NCBI GenBank assembly: GCA_021300015.1
Contig: JAJTFB010000043.1
Location: 1 to 33,954 of the forward strand
DNA length: 33,954 nt
From: Pirellula sp.
Lineage (GTDB): Bacteria; Planctomycetota; Planctomycetia; Pirellulales; Pirellulaceae
Direction: 5' to 3'
A program made the translations under genes and the position numbers. The notes under the pieces are model-generated. The model saw only the letters and a program-made list of their open reading frames with translations, was not told the origin of the DNA and made no database searches. Position 1 is the stretch's first letter, and each line of letters starts with the position of its first letter. Positions 7,906-16,894 of this stretch are shown in pieces.

Positions 7906-10461
7906 CTAGGTTGCGTCTTGCACCTCGATGGTGTAATTCCCGTCGACATAGTCGACAAGGAGATTTCCACCTTGCGTCGCGTCGCGTTTGAGCAGCTCTG
8001 TGGCGATCGTGTTCTGCAATCGACGTTGGATGACTCGCTTCAAAGGCCGTGCGCCGTAGGTCGGATCGTAGCCCTCGTTGGCAATCGCATCGACAGCCCG
8101 CTCGCTCACGGAGAGTTTGAAGTGAGATTCGCCAAGTTGCTTCTCTAGCCGCTTGAGCTGCAAGTGGACTATCTTGTGGATCTGCTCGCGCTGGAGCGGT
8201 TCGAAGACAATCGTCTCGTCGATTCGGTTGAGGAACTCAGGCAGAAATTTGCTCTTGAGCGACTCCTGCACGGCCCGCTGCATGTCCTCCTCGTTCCCAC
8301 CTTCGTCGGCGATGCGCTGAATCATCTGACTCCCGACGTTGCTGGTCATCACGACGATCGTGTTCGAAAAATCGACCGTTCGGTTTTGGCCATCGGTCAA
8401 ACGACCATCGTCGAGGACCTGCAAAAGCAGATTGAACACGTCGTTGTGGGCCTTCTCGATTTCATCGAGCAGTACGACGCTATAAGGACGTCGGCGAACC
8501 GCTTCGGTCAGTTGCCCTCCTTCTTCGTATCCGACGTATCCCGGAGGGGCACCGACGAGTCGGCTCACGGTATGCCGTTCCATGAACTCGCTCATGTCGA
8601 TTCGGACCATCGCCGTCTGGTCGTCGAACATGACCTCGGCGAGGGCTTTGCACAATTCGGTTTTCCCAACCCCGGTCGGTCCTAGGAACAGAAACGAGCC
8701 GATCGGTCGGTTTGCATCGCCCAGACCGCTGCGGCTGCGCCTGACGGCATTGCTGATCGCCTCGACGGCTTGGTCCTGGCCGACGACCCGCAGGTGGAGT
8801 CGCTCTTCCATGACCAGCAGCTTGGCCCGTTCGGTCTCGAGCATTCGGGTCACGGGCACACCGGTCCAGGAACTGACGACCTGTGCGATTTCATCTGCGG
8901 TCACTTCGGTCCGCAAAAGCTTGGGATGCTCTTCTTCTTTCTGACTCGATACGTCTTCGTGTTCGAGTTGCTCTCGAAGTTTCCGACGCTTCTGGTCGAG
9001 TTCAAAGAGTTTTTGGTAGTCGGTCTCGTTGACGGCAAGCCCCGAGGATTGCTTGTCCTTGATCCCGTTTTCTAGATTTCTGAAATCCGATTCGGCTTGA
9101 TCGAGCGCCTTGCGCACGGACTTGACGTCCGAGAGCCCCATCTTTTCGGCTTCCCATTGCTCGCGAAGGCTGGCGACTTGCTGGCGCACAGTGGCCATCT
9201 CGGTTTCGATTCCTTCAAGTGCCCCGTCGGTGCTCTCGTCGGTTTCCTCTTTGAGTTGGCGTTGCGCCAATTCGAGTTGACGCAGGCGGCGTTGGAGCGA
9301 ATCGATTTCGGTCGGGACGCTGTCGCGCTCCATGGCCAATCGCGCGGCGGCTTCGTCGACAAGGTCGATCGCTTTGTCGGGCAGGAAACGGTCGGCGATG
9401 TAGCGGTGCGATAACTTGGCAGCTTCGACCAGGGCCGAGTCGCGGATCTTGACCCCGTGGTGGGTCTCATACCGGGGCTTGAGCCCCCGAAGGATCGAGA
9501 TGGTATCCTCGACGCTCGGTTCGCCGACATAGACCAGTTGCCCCCGGGCCAGTTCAGGCTTCAGAAGCTGGGCCGCATCGCTCGAGCCTTCGGCCGATCC
9601 GGCACCGATGACGGTATGGAGTTCATCGATAAAGAGGATCACTTCTCCTTCGGCGTCTTTGACCTCGCGGATCACCGCCTTGAGTCGCTCCTCGAACTCG
9701 CCACGGAATTTGGTACCGGCGACCAAGCCGCCCATGTCCAAGGCGATCACACGACGGTTCTTGAGCGATTGCGGAACATCCCCTTGCACGATCCGCTGCG
9801 CAAGTCCTTCGGCAATCGCCGTTTTGCCGACCCCTGGTTCGCCGATCAAGACCGGGTTGTTCTTGGTCCGACGCGAGAGGACTTGGATCACCCGTCGGAT
9901 CTCATTGTCCCGGCCGATGACCGGATCGAGTTTGTTCTTGGAAGCTTGCGCGACAAGATCGACCCCGTACTTTTCCAAAGCTTGGAATTTCCCCTCGGGG
10001 CTTTGGTCTGTCACCCTAGCACTGCCCCGGACGCTCTGGAGTCCTTGGAGGATTTCTTTTTCGTTCACGCCCAAGAGCTTCAAAAGCTCCGAGGAGTTCT
10101 TTTCGGATTTGCAAAGTCCCAGAAGCAGGTGTTCGGTACTGACAAATTCGTCCTTCATCCCCTCGGCGGCTGAGGCTGCCGCCTCGAGACCTTTTTGCAA
10201 GGCTGCGCTGATGCCCGGTTGCCGATTGCTGCTGGACCTAGGAAGCCGTTGAAGCTCGCTTGCCGTCGTCGATTGGAGTTTATCGACTTGGGCGCCGATT
10301 TTCTTCAGCAAGGGGACCACGACCCCGGCAGGGTCCTCGAGCAGGGCCGACAAAAGATGAAGGCCTTCGATTTCGGGGTTTCCTTGCGAAGTGGCTAAGG
10401 ACTGGGCCCCGACGATCGCCTCTTGAGCTTTGATGGTCAGTTTATCCATGCGAAATGGCAT
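7906..10461 (-). CDS. clpB: ClpB disaggregase with a deletion in the first AAA+ domain
   Basis: This is an Hsp100 ATPase that, with DnaK/DnaJ, extracts proteins from aggregates; it is 851 residues and cytoplasmic. The Clp N-domain occupies ~1-150. AAA+ 1 has Walker A GEPGVGKT (207-214) and Walker B ILFIDE (275-280). The coiled-coil middle domain spans ~385-505. AAA+ 2 has Walker A GPTGVGKT (594-601), Walker B VVLLDE (662-667), sensor 1 N708, arginine finger R746 (FLNR) and sensor 2 GARPLKR (803-809). Between L309 and V310 (bases 9535/9534) the usual stretch carrying GATT (sensor 1) and ERRFQP (arginine fingers) is missing, about 27 residues, while the frame is kept. The start is supported by GGGAGA seven bases upstream. 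AAA+ 1 is probably impaired unless this is an assembly error. The gene is divergent from aroF. Confidence 0.96.
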   Translation of the reverse strand: MPFRMDKLTIKAQEAIVGAQSLATSQGNPEIEGLHLLSALLEDPAGVVVPLLKKIGAQVDKLQSTTASELQRLPRSSSNRQPGISAALQKGLEAAASAAEGMKDEFVSTEHLLLGLCKSEKNSSELLKLLGVNEKEILQGLQSVRGSARVTDQSPEGKFQALEKYGVDLVAQASKNKLDPVIGRDNEIRRVIQVLSRRTKNNPVLIGEPGVGKTAIAEGLAQRIVQGDVPQSLKNRRVIALDMGGLVAGTKFRGEFEERLKAVIREVKDAEGEVILFIDELHTVIGAGSAEGSSDAAQLLKPELARGQLVYVGEPSVEDTISILRGLKPRYETHHGVKIRDSALVEAAKLSHRYIADRFLPDKAIDLVDEAAARLAMERDSVPTEIDSLQRRLRQLELAQRQLKEETDESTDGALEGIETEMATVRQQVASLREQWEAEKMGLSDVKSVRKALDQAESDFRNLENGIKDKQSSGLAVNETDYQKLFELDQKRRKLREQLEHEDVSSQKEEEHPKLLRTEVTADEIAQVVSSWTGVPVTRMLETERAKLLVMEERLHLRVVGQDQAVEAISNAVRRSRSGLGDANRPIGSFLFLGPTGVGKTELCKALAEVMFDDQTAMVRIDMSEFMERHTVSRLVGAPPGYVGYEEGGQLTEAVRRRPYSVVLLDEIEKAHNDVFNLLLQVLDDGRLTDGQNRTVDFSNTIVVMTSNVGSQMIQRIADEGGNEEDMQRAVQESLKSKFLPEFLNRIDETIVFEPLQREQIHKIVHLQLKRLEKQLGESHFKLSVSERAVDAIANEGYDPTYGARPLKRVIQRRLQNTIATELLKRDATQGGNLLVDYVDGNYTIEVQDAT

Positions 10462-10476
10462 CTTCTGTTCTCCCTT

Positions 10477-10510
10477 GTACGACTCTTGGGTACGGCTCTG
10501 TACGACTCTT
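10477..10510. repeat. Triple direct repeat in the clpB leader
   Basis: GTACGACTCTT occurs at 10477-10487 and 10500-10510, with a variant GTACGGCTCT at 10490-10499. It lies just upstream of the clpB ribosome binding site, in its 5' untranslated region. It could be a regulatory element or a local duplication. Confidence 0.5.
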
Positions 10511-10641
10511 TGGCAGTCAAAAAAACTTGTTGGATCCTACGGATGCAAAACTCAGGCCAAAGAGCTGCGCCCGGTTTGCGATCTTGGGGAAAAGGCCGCC
10601 TGAATCGATCAAATATCGCATAAATACTTGACTTCGCGGAC

Positions 10642-10670
10642 TTGAAAATCCACGATAGGTTTCGGATACT
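10642..10670 (+). promoter_or_regulatory. Candidate sigma70-type promoter for aroF
   Basis: TTGAAA (10642-10647), a 17-bp spacer and GATACT (10665-10670) form a reasonable -35/-10 pair on the + strand, about 130 bp upstream of the aroF start. A terminator-like hairpin lies between it and the gene. Confidence 0.45.
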
Positions 10671-10707
10671 TTGGTCTGTGAGAATCCGAGCAAAGCGAAC
10701 CTCAAGG

Positions 10708-10731
10708 CCCCAGGGCCCTTGGGGTTTTTTT
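10708..10731 (+). terminator. Terminator-like hairpin in the aroF leader (possible attenuator)
   Basis: CCCCAGG (10708-10714) pairs with CTTGGGG (10718-10724), seven pairs including one G-U, with a 3-nt loop. Seven T follow directly (10725-10731). The structure sits between the candidate promoter and the aroF start. It is thus placed to terminate a short leader RNA rather than any upstream gene, since clpB runs the other way. This fits attenuation or a small RNA. Confidence 0.6.
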
Positions 10732-10802
10732 GTTGTGCGCGGCCTAACGTTAGCTTTCGATCCAACCTGTCCAACCTGTTCCCGGGAAAGTGAACCCATC
10801 GC

Positions 10803-11819
10803 ATGATCGTAGTCATGGACCAAAACGTCGCCGACGAGCTGATTGACAATGTCACCAAGCGCGTCCAGGAGCTTGGGCTCAAGGCCCACGTGATCCGGGG
10901 TACCGAGCGCACGGTGATCGCGGCAGTCGGCGACGAGCGGATGGTCAAGGTCGAATCGTTCGAGAGTTTCCCGGGGGTGGCCGAAGTGATGCCGATTTTG
11001 GCTCCTTACAAAATGGCCTCACGCGAGCTCAAACCCGAATCGACGCAGGTCCAGGTCGGTCCGTTCCGAGCGGGTGCTGGCGTTATCGGTGTGATCGGGG
11101 GTCCCTGCTCGGTCGAGAGTGAAGAGCAGATCGTCCAGAGCGCCAAAGCGGTCAAGGCTGCCGGTGGCACGGCCCTTCGAGGGGGAGCTTTCAAGCCTCG
11201 CACTAGCCCTTATTCGTTCCAAGGAATGAAAGAAGAAGGGCTCAAGCTCCTGGCGCTCGCTCGCCAAGAGACGGGACTCGCAGTGGTCACCGAAGTCATG
11301 AGCACCGAGGATGTGCCATTGGTCGCCAAGTATGCCGATGTGTTGCAGATCGGCGCTCGCAACATGCAAAACTACCGATTGCTCGAAGCCGTCGGGCGCT
11401 CCGGAAGGGCTGTGTTGCTCAAGCGAGGTCCGAGCGCGTCGATCGAAGAGTGGCTCTTGGCCGCCGAGTACATCCTCAACGAAGGTAACCCCGATGTCAT
11501 GCTCTGCGAACGCGGCATCCGAACCTTCGAAACCCACACCCGTTTTACCTTGCCCTTGGCAACCGTTCCCTATCTGCACCGCAAAACCCACTTGCCCGTA
11601 ATCGTCGATCCGAGCCACGGCACGGGCCACTCGTACTTGGTGGCCGACATGGCTGCCGCGAGCGTTGCGGCCGGGGCCGATGGCCTGATCGTTGAAATGC
11701 ATCCGAATCCCGAAAAAGCGATGAGCGATGGTTACCAGTCCTTGGACTTCAACCAGTTCCAAGAAATGATGAACCGTTGCAGCGTCATCGCCAAAGCACT
11801 AGGAAAAACATTTGGCTGA
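10803..11819 (+). CDS. aroF: 3-deoxy-7-phosphoheptulonate synthase (DAHP synthase, AroF, type I-beta)
   Basis: The enzyme condenses phosphoenolpyruvate and erythrose 4-phosphate to DAHP, the first step of the shikimate pathway. It has 338 residues. The N-terminal ~70 residues (MIVVMDQN..., [11 protein letters not shown]) form the ferredoxin-like regulatory domain of the Thermotoga/Bacillus type. The TIM barrel follows with [55 protein letters not shown] and DPSHGTGH, which carry the substrate- and metal-binding residues. ATG 10803 is used; ATG 10815 is also possible, and no strong ribosome binding site is seen. The next gene, bpt, begins 3 bp after the stop, so the two are probably cotranscribed. 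Regulation may include the hairpin upstream and allosteric control through the N-domain. Confidence 0.96.
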   Translation: MIVVMDQNVADELIDNVTKRVQELGLKAHVIRGTERTVIAAVGDERMVKVESFESFPGVAEVMPILAPYKMASRELKPESTQVQVGPFRAGAGVIGVIGGPCSVESEEQIVQSAKAVKAAGGTALRGGAFKPRTSPYSFQGMKEEGLKLLALARQETGLAVVTEVMSTEDVPLVAKYADVLQIGARNMQNYRLLEAVGRSGRAVLLKRGPSASIEEWLLAAEYILNEGNPDVMLCERGIRTFETHTRFTLPLATVPYLHRKTHLPVIVDPSHGTGHSYLVADMAAASVAAGADGLIVEMHPNPEKAMSDGYQSLDFNQFQEMMNRCSVIAKALGKTFG

Positions 11820-11822
11820 TCC

Positions 11823-12560
11823 ATGCAGGACCTGACCGAGCATCGTACGCCTATCAGCTTGCCAATCCTGGCAGTCATGGACAATGCCCACCCATGTTCG
11901 TATCTGCCCGAGCGGACCGCTCAGATGCCGTTGATCGTCCCGGAGCGATTGATCAGCCCCGATGAGTTCGACATCATGCTCGCCCAAGGGATGCGGCGTT
12001 CGGGCCGCTTTGCTTACTACACCGCGTGCAATGGCTGTCAGGCTTGCGAAGCGGTCCGAATCGATGTTTCAAAATTCGTTTGGTCGGATTCTTGGCGCAG
12101 GATTCTCAACCGTGGGGATCGCGTGTTGCAGTTGGACGTCGGAACACCGGAGTACTCCGAGGAGAAACTTCGGCTCTTCAATCTCCACCGAGGGGTCAGG
12201 GATTTATCGAACGGAGACGGCGACTACGGCCCTTTCGAATACGAAGGGTTTCTGGTCACCACCTGCTGCCACTCGACCTTGGAGTTGCGGTACTACCTCG
12301 GGGACGCTTTGGTGGCCCTCTCGGTGATCGATCTGGGCACCCTGTCGGTCTCGGCCGTCTACACGTATTTCGATCCTGCGCACAGCAAATTATCCTTGGG
12401 CTCCTACTCGGTGCTCAAGCAGATTCAGATGGCCCAAAACGCCGGTCTGCGTTGGGTGTATCTTGGACTCTACGTCGAGGAAAACTCCCACTTGAATTAC
12501 AAAGCGAGGTTCAAGCCCCAAGAGCGCTACATCCAATCCCGTTGGGTGGAGTTTACTTAA
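11823..12560 (+). CDS. bpt: Aspartate/glutamate leucyltransferase (Bpt, arginyl-tRNA--protein transferase family)
   Basis: Enzymes of this family transfer an amino acid from aminoacyl-tRNA to protein N-termini, marking them for ClpS/ClpAP degradation in the N-end rule pathway. The product is 245 residues, the usual size. The N-terminal ATE_N part shows HPCSYLPER, GMRRSGRFAYYTACNGCQAC and VRIDVSKF, with the conserved cysteines that bind Fe-S or another metal in the family. The ATE_C part shows YTYFDPAHSKLSLGSYSVL and WVYLGLYVEENSHLNYKARFKP, the GNAT-like catalytic core. Bacterial Bpt usually transfers leucine to Asp/Glu; the bpt assignment over Aat-type arginyl transfer follows from bacterial precedent. 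It follows aroF by 3 bp, and the AsmA-like gene starts 29 bp later, so the three look like one transcript. Confidence 0.92.
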   Translation: MQDLTEHRTPISLPILAVMDNAHPCSYLPERTAQMPLIVPERLISPDEFDIMLAQGMRRSGRFAYYTACNGCQACEAVRIDVSKFVWSDSWRRILNRGDRVLQLDVGTPEYSEEKLRLFNLHRGVRDLSNGDGDYGPFEYEGFLVTTCCHSTLELRYYLGDALVALSVIDLGTLSVSAVYTYFDPAHSKLSLGSYSVLKQIQMAQNAGLRWVYLGLYVEENSHLNYKARFKPQERYIQSRWVEFT

Positions 12561-12589
12561 AGTCACCTTCTATCGAATCCGACCGCTCG

Positions 12590-14140
12590 ATGAGTCCATC
12601 CGTGAATCCGCCAGTGAATCCGCCAGTGAATCCGTCCGACGAGAAAACTCTGCGGTCGCCCAAACCCTTGCTCCGACGCTGGTCGCTCTGGCTGCTCGTT
12701 GGGCTCATGGGAATCGTCGCCCTGATCGGCGCGGTCCCGTCGGTCCTGGGTTCTCAATGGCTCTATCAGCGACTGGTCGATCAACTGGCGATCGAAGGCT
12801 TTCGACTCAAGATTGAGTCGGCTCAATTCGCATGGTTCCGACCCCTGTCTTTGCATGGGATCGAACTCGAGCAGAGCGATCGAGCGGATCGACCAAGCCG
12901 TTTGCTCTCGATCGAATCGATCGCCTCGAATCGCTCCCTGCTCGGCTACCTTCTCCACGGAAGAGATCTCGGCAAACTCACGATTCGCCAACCGAAACTC
13001 GACATCGAGATGCTCGAGAACACATCGAATATCGAAAAACTCGCAAGGTCGATCGAAAACTCAAGCTTGGCGCCCAAGTCCGATCAGGCGAAGACCAAAC
13101 CCAAATTGGATATCCAAGTTGTCGTCGAGGGTCTCTCGGTGGCAGTCCGAAGGCAGGATACCGACGAGGAGTTGATGGTCATTCCCCCGGTCGATCTGGA
13201 TCTGCATTATCTGGCTCTCGATGGCGATGCCCGCTTGATCTTTGCGCCGACGAGATTGCTCGATGAGGTTCAGGTAACCCAGGAGCTCGTGCGGCTAGGA
13301 CTCGGTCGGGCCGTCCCGCTGCTTGCCAAATCCGCTTGGTTCGACGGCCGCGTCTCGCTCAACTTCGACAAGCTGGAAATACCGTTGGAGCGTCCTTTGT
13401 ACGCCAAAGGGCGAGCCGAACTGACTCTCCATGAGGTGCGCAGCGGACCGTCGGAACCCATCGTGGTGAACATCATCGATATGATTGCGAAACTTCGCAA
13501 GACCGATATTCCGCAGGAGTTGGTGTTTATCGACGGATCGGTCATCCAAGTCCAGTTGGCCGATGGTCGAGTCGAGCATCGAGGCGTGCAGGTTGGGTTT
13601 CCGAAAATCGATCAGCGACTCCAACTCTCGACGTCCGGCACCGTCGGCTTGGTCGATCGGCAAATCGATCTGGGCTTGGGCGTCCCGGTCCCCTTGGAGA
13701 TGCTCGCTCGGCGAGAGTCGGTCCAGCAGATCGGGGTTCCTCAGGTGACCTTGCCGGTGCGGGGGACCATCGATTCCCCTTTTGTGGACTGGAAGGCCCT
13801 GCGGGGCGACTCGGCCGATCTGCTTTCGCTCGTCAGCGCCGCGTTGGGCGATGAGGCTCCCGGAACCGCAGCCCTGATCGACTTGGCCAGTGGGGTTACC
13901 GACGGGAAGGCCGACGAAGCGATCGGTGCGGCCGTCGATTTGATCAAAGAGTTGCGGGCACGCAGGCTCGAGCGCAAGGCCCGTACAGACACTGAGCCCC
14001 GTGCGGATGCCAAGATCCCGGGCGGATCGCTCCAGGAGATCGATGGATCGGGCAAGGACCCGACCAAAACCGAGGCCCCCCGCCGACCCTTGCGCGATGC
14101 GCTCAAGAACATTCTCGGGGGTAGTTCCTCGGGCCGCTGA
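12590..14140 (+). CDS. AsmA-like membrane-anchored protein
   Basis: The product is 516 residues from ATG 12590. The frame is open further upstream, but that part overlaps bpt and is not coding. An N-terminal basic, proline-rich stretch is followed by one membrane helix (~31-52, WSLWLLVGLMGIVALIGAVP). A long beta-rich periplasmic region follows, with AsmA/DUF748-type signatures such as FRLKIESAQFAWFRPLSLHG, LLGYLLHGRDLGKLTI and STSGTVGLVDRQIDLGL. This family is implicated in lipid transport or outer-membrane assembly. Residues after ~420 are helical and then charged and low-complexity. The 12-bp triplicate near the start encodes VNPPVNPPVNP. Family assignment is moderate. Confidence 0.8.
   Translation: MSPSVNPPVNPPVNPSDEKTLRSPKPLLRRWSLWLLVGLMGIVALIGAVPSVLGSQWLYQRLVDQLAIEGFRLKIESAQFAWFRPLSLHGIELEQSDRADRPSRLLSIESIASNRSLLGYLLHGRDLGKLTIRQPKLDIEMLENTSNIEKLARSIENSSLAPKSDQAKTKPKLDIQVVVEGLSVAVRRQDTDEELMVIPPVDLDLHYLALDGDARLIFAPTRLLDEVQVTQELVRLGLGRAVPLLAKSAWFDGRVSLNFDKLEIPLERPLYAKGRAELTLHEVRSGPSEPIVVNIIDMIAKLRKTDIPQELVFIDGSVIQVQLADGRVEHRGVQVGFPKIDQRLQLSTSGTVGLVDRQIDLGLGVPVPLEMLARRESVQQIGVPQVTLPVRGTIDSPFVDWKALRGDSADLLSLVSAALGDEAPGTAALIDLASGVTDGKADEAIGAAVDLIKELRARRLERKARTDTEPRADAKIPGGSLQEIDGSGKDPTKTEAPRRPLRDALKNILGGSSSGR
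12602..12637 (+). repeat. 12-bp tandem repeat, three copies, coding
   Basis: GTGAATCCGCCA at 12602-12613 and 12614-12625, and GTGAATCCGTCC at 12626-12637. It encodes VNPP repeats in the cytoplasmic N-terminus of the AsmA-like protein and probably arose by replication slippage. Confidence 0.9.
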
Positions 14141-14339
14141 TCGAATGTAGGGACCGGATCGATCCTGGAACCGAGGATTTCTTAGCTAAAAATTTGCCCT
14201 AAGGCTCCTTGGCAGGGAATCGCGAACTACCGTTGATGCGTTCGACGGTGTGAACTTGGGGGAGACGTAAGGCGAATTCTCTCGGTTCGTTTTGAATCGA
14301 TGGTGCCGGTTTTAGGCATTGTTTAGGTAGTAGCAAACG

Positions 14340-16799
14340 ATGTGGTCAACGATCAAGAGTTGGTGGTCTGAGCCGAAAGTCCAAGACGATGCCCGCAAAG
14401 CGCACATGACCTTTGCGCGGACTTCGATGGGAAACAGGATCCAACGCACCACATTGCTGCTTCGCCGCCAACTGTGGCTCTGGCCGATCCTTGCGGTACT
14501 GCTGCTATCGCTGATCGGGTATCTGATCACCCGCAGCATCCGATTGACGATGGAGGCGAACCTTCAATCGCAATTGTCGACCTTGCTCGAGGTCGAAAAA
14601 TCGATGGTGCTCAAGTGGCTTGCTCAGCAGGAGACCAGCGCCAGGACGCTGGCCAATCAGAGCGATCTTCGGCAGAACGTCGAGAAGTTGGTCAAAAACC
14701 TCCGAAGCACGGGTGGATTGGCTCCGAGCGATGGCAAGGAGCAGATCGGATTGCTCGAAGAGATCGAACAAGAGGTTGCGCCGACGTTGGCCAATTACGA
14801 ATTTTCAGGCTACATGATCTCCGATCCGAAGCATGTGGTCATCGCATCGAACCATCGAGAGCTCATCGGTAAGGAGCTCCAAGAGCACGAAGGCTTTCTT
14901 TCCAAGGTTTTCGACAACCAACCGACGGTCTCACCACCTTTTGCAAGCCGCGTTCCGATCGCCGATGCACAGGGCAAGATTCAGACCGGTGTTCCGACGA
15001 TGTTTGTCTGCGTGCCGGTTCTCGATCAAGACTTGCAGATCATCGCGGCGTTGTCGCTGCGCATTCGACCCGATCGCGAATTCACCCGCCTGATCCAGCT
15101 CGGACGCATCGGTCGCTCCGGGGAGACTTACGCGGTCGATTCTCAGGGGTTGATGGTCTCAGGCAGTCGGTTCGACGAGGACCTGATTCTCCTCGGGGTA
15201 CTTCCCGACCGAGACAACGCCGAGTCGATTCTCAACATCCAGCTACGCGAGCCCGGTGGGGACATGACCAAGGGGTTTCGACCGAAGTCCCGGCGAAGCG
15301 AGTTGGCTTTCACCAAGGCAGCAGCGCAATTGATGGATCAGAAAGATGGGATCGATATCGGAGGTTACCGCGACTATCGAGGCGTACCGGTCGTCGGCGT
15401 TTGGACGTGGCTCAAGGATTATTCGTTTGGTTTGGTCACGGAGATCGACTACGACGAAGCCTTTGAGCCCTTGAATATTTTGCGCCGTGCCTTTTACACC
15501 ATGTTCGGGCTCCTGGCCCTGGCGACCCTGGCGATTTTGGCCTTCACCATCATCGTCGGTCGTCTGCAGCGGGAAGCTAGACAAGCGGCCGTGGAAGCCA
15601 AACAACTCGGACAGTATCGCCTCGATGTCAAGCTTGGCGAAGGAGCGATGGGAACCGTCTACCGAGGGCATCATGCGATGCTGCGCAGGCAAAGTGCGAT
15701 CAAGCTCCTGAATGTCGAGCGAGTCAATGAGACATCCATCAACCGCTTCGAACAAGAAGTCCAAATCACCTGCAATCTCAACAACCCACACACCATCGCA
15801 ATCTACGACTACGGAAGGACCCCCGAGGGAGTCTTTTACTATGCGATGGAGTACCTCGATGGGATCAATCTCCAAGACCTTGTCGATAAATATGGTCCGC
15901 AGCCCGAAGGCAGGGTCGCAAAAATCCTCGACCAACTTTGCAGCTCGCTGTTCGAAGCCCACTCGATGGGTCTCGTGCATCGCGACATCAAGCCGGCAAA
16001 CGTCATGCTCAACCGACGCGGCGGTGTGCCAGACTTTGTGAAACTCTTGGACTTTGGACTGGTTCGAGCCGTCGACGATGCCAAACGGACCAAGCACCAA
16101 GAAGGGATGGCCGGGACCCCTTTGTATATGTCCCCCGAGTCGATCCAAACCCCCGATCTCGTCGACGCTCGGAGCGATCTGTATGCCGTCGGCGCGGTGG
16201 GCTATTTCCTCCTGACGGGAGCCCCGATTTTCCAAGCCTCCTCGCTGGCCGAACTGTGCCAACTGCACGTCGATGCCGTCCCGCTGGCCCCCTCGGTTCG
16301 GGCCGGAAAATCGATCACCTCGGAACTCGAGCACGCGATCATGTCCTGCTTGGAAAAGAATCGATCCAAACGTCCGCAGACGGCTCGCGATCTTTCCAAT
16401 CTCCTCCACCGGCTTGCCGCTAGCGACGCTTGGACCATCTATGATGCGGACGCTTGGTGGAGCCGCTACGAACGGGGCTCGAACCCGTCGATCGATCCGC
16501 TCCCGGCCGAGGGTCCAAGCACCGGAGGTTCCCAGGCCAGTTCGCCAATGAAATCCCAGGCAAAGTCCCATGCGAGTTCTCAGGCGAATTCCCAGGCGAG
16601 ATTCCCGTCCCAGTCCCAGCCTCAGCCAAATCCCTCCCATTCCGAAACGCAGTTGCTCACGCAACTGCCCAGTGCCCCACCCGCCGAGAACGAGCAGACT
16701 TGGCGAACGATGGTCGAGTCGAAGGATTTCGACAAGACCGTCGATTTCGGAACCATCTCGGGGGATGGACCCGATTCGATCGAGACAAAAACCACTTAG
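14340..16799 (+). CDS. Membrane Ser/Thr protein kinase with Cache-like sensor domain
   Basis: This 819-residue Hanks-type kinase begins with a cytoplasmic N-terminus and a membrane helix at ~44-64. An extracytoplasmic region of ~320 residues resembling a double Cache sensor follows (for example GRSGETYAVDSQGLMVSG and YRDYRGVPVVGVWTWL). A second helix lies at ~387-409, then the kinase at ~426-700. All catalytic elements are present: glycine loop GEGAMGTVY (433-441), lysine K455 in AIK, HRDIKPAN (H547-D549-K551), DFG (571-573) and GTPLYMSPE in the activation segment. The C-terminal ~110 residues are Ser/Gln/Pro-rich and end with Thr-containing motifs (KTVDFGTISG) that could be phosphorylated and bind FHA domains. 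Sensor outside and kinase inside suggest ligand-driven signalling. Most Hanks-type kinases put the sensor after the kinase, so this order is less usual. Confidence 0.93.
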   Translation: MWSTIKSWWSEPKVQDDARKAHMTFARTSMGNRIQRTTLLLRRQLWLWPILAVLLLSLIGYLITRSIRLTMEANLQSQLSTLLEVEKSMVLKWLAQQETSARTLANQSDLRQNVEKLVKNLRSTGGLAPSDGKEQIGLLEEIEQEVAPTLANYEFSGYMISDPKHVVIASNHRELIGKELQEHEGFLSKVFDNQPTVSPPFASRVPIADAQGKIQTGVPTMFVCVPVLDQDLQIIAALSLRIRPDREFTRLIQLGRIGRSGETYAVDSQGLMVSGSRFDEDLILLGVLPDRDNAESILNIQLREPGGDMTKGFRPKSRRSELAFTKAAAQLMDQKDGIDIGGYRDYRGVPVVGVWTWLKDYSFGLVTEIDYDEAFEPLNILRRAFYTMFGLLALATLAILAFTIIVGRLQREARQAAVEAKQLGQYRLDVKLGEGAMGTVYRGHHAMLRRQSAIKLLNVERVNETSINRFEQEVQITCNLNNPHTIAIYDYGRTPEGVFYYAMEYLDGINLQDLVDKYGPQPEGRVAKILDQLCSSLFEAHSMGLVHRDIKPANVMLNRRGGVPDFVKLLDFGLVRAVDDAKRTKHQEGMAGTPLYMSPESIQTPDLVDARSDLYAVGAVGYFLLTGAPIFQASSLAELCQLHVDAVPLAPSVRAGKSITSELEHAIMSCLEKNRSKRPQTARDLSNLLHRLAASDAWTIYDADAWWSRYERGSNPSIDPLPAEGPSTGGSQASSPMKSQAKSHASSQANSQARFPSQSQPQPNPSHSETQLLTQLPSAPPAENEQTWRTMVESKDFDKTVDFGTISGDGPDSIETKTT

Positions 16800-16838
16800 G
16801 TGGGCAGCCAAAAGCCGCTCCAAGCGCGCTGGATGTCC

Positions 16839-16844
16839 TATAAT
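16839..16844 (+). promoter_or_regulatory. Perfect -10 hexamer upstream of the YmdB-like gene
   Basis: TATAAT lies 50 bp before the start of the next gene, but no good -35 element is found 16-18 bp upstream. It is a tentative promoter. Confidence 0.3.
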
Positions 16845-16894
16845 CGACCCCGCACTGTGGATCGATTCTATGAGCGACGAATGCCGAAGATCGC

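Noticed and set aside
12026..12589. Upstream extension of the AsmA-like frame through bpt
   Set aside because: The bpt frame is clearly coding there; the membrane-protein features begin after ATG 12590.
15243..16823. Minus-strand frame of 526 codons opposite the kinase
   Set aside because: The plus strand carries a complete kinase with all motifs; the antisense frame is open only because of GC-rich codon bias.
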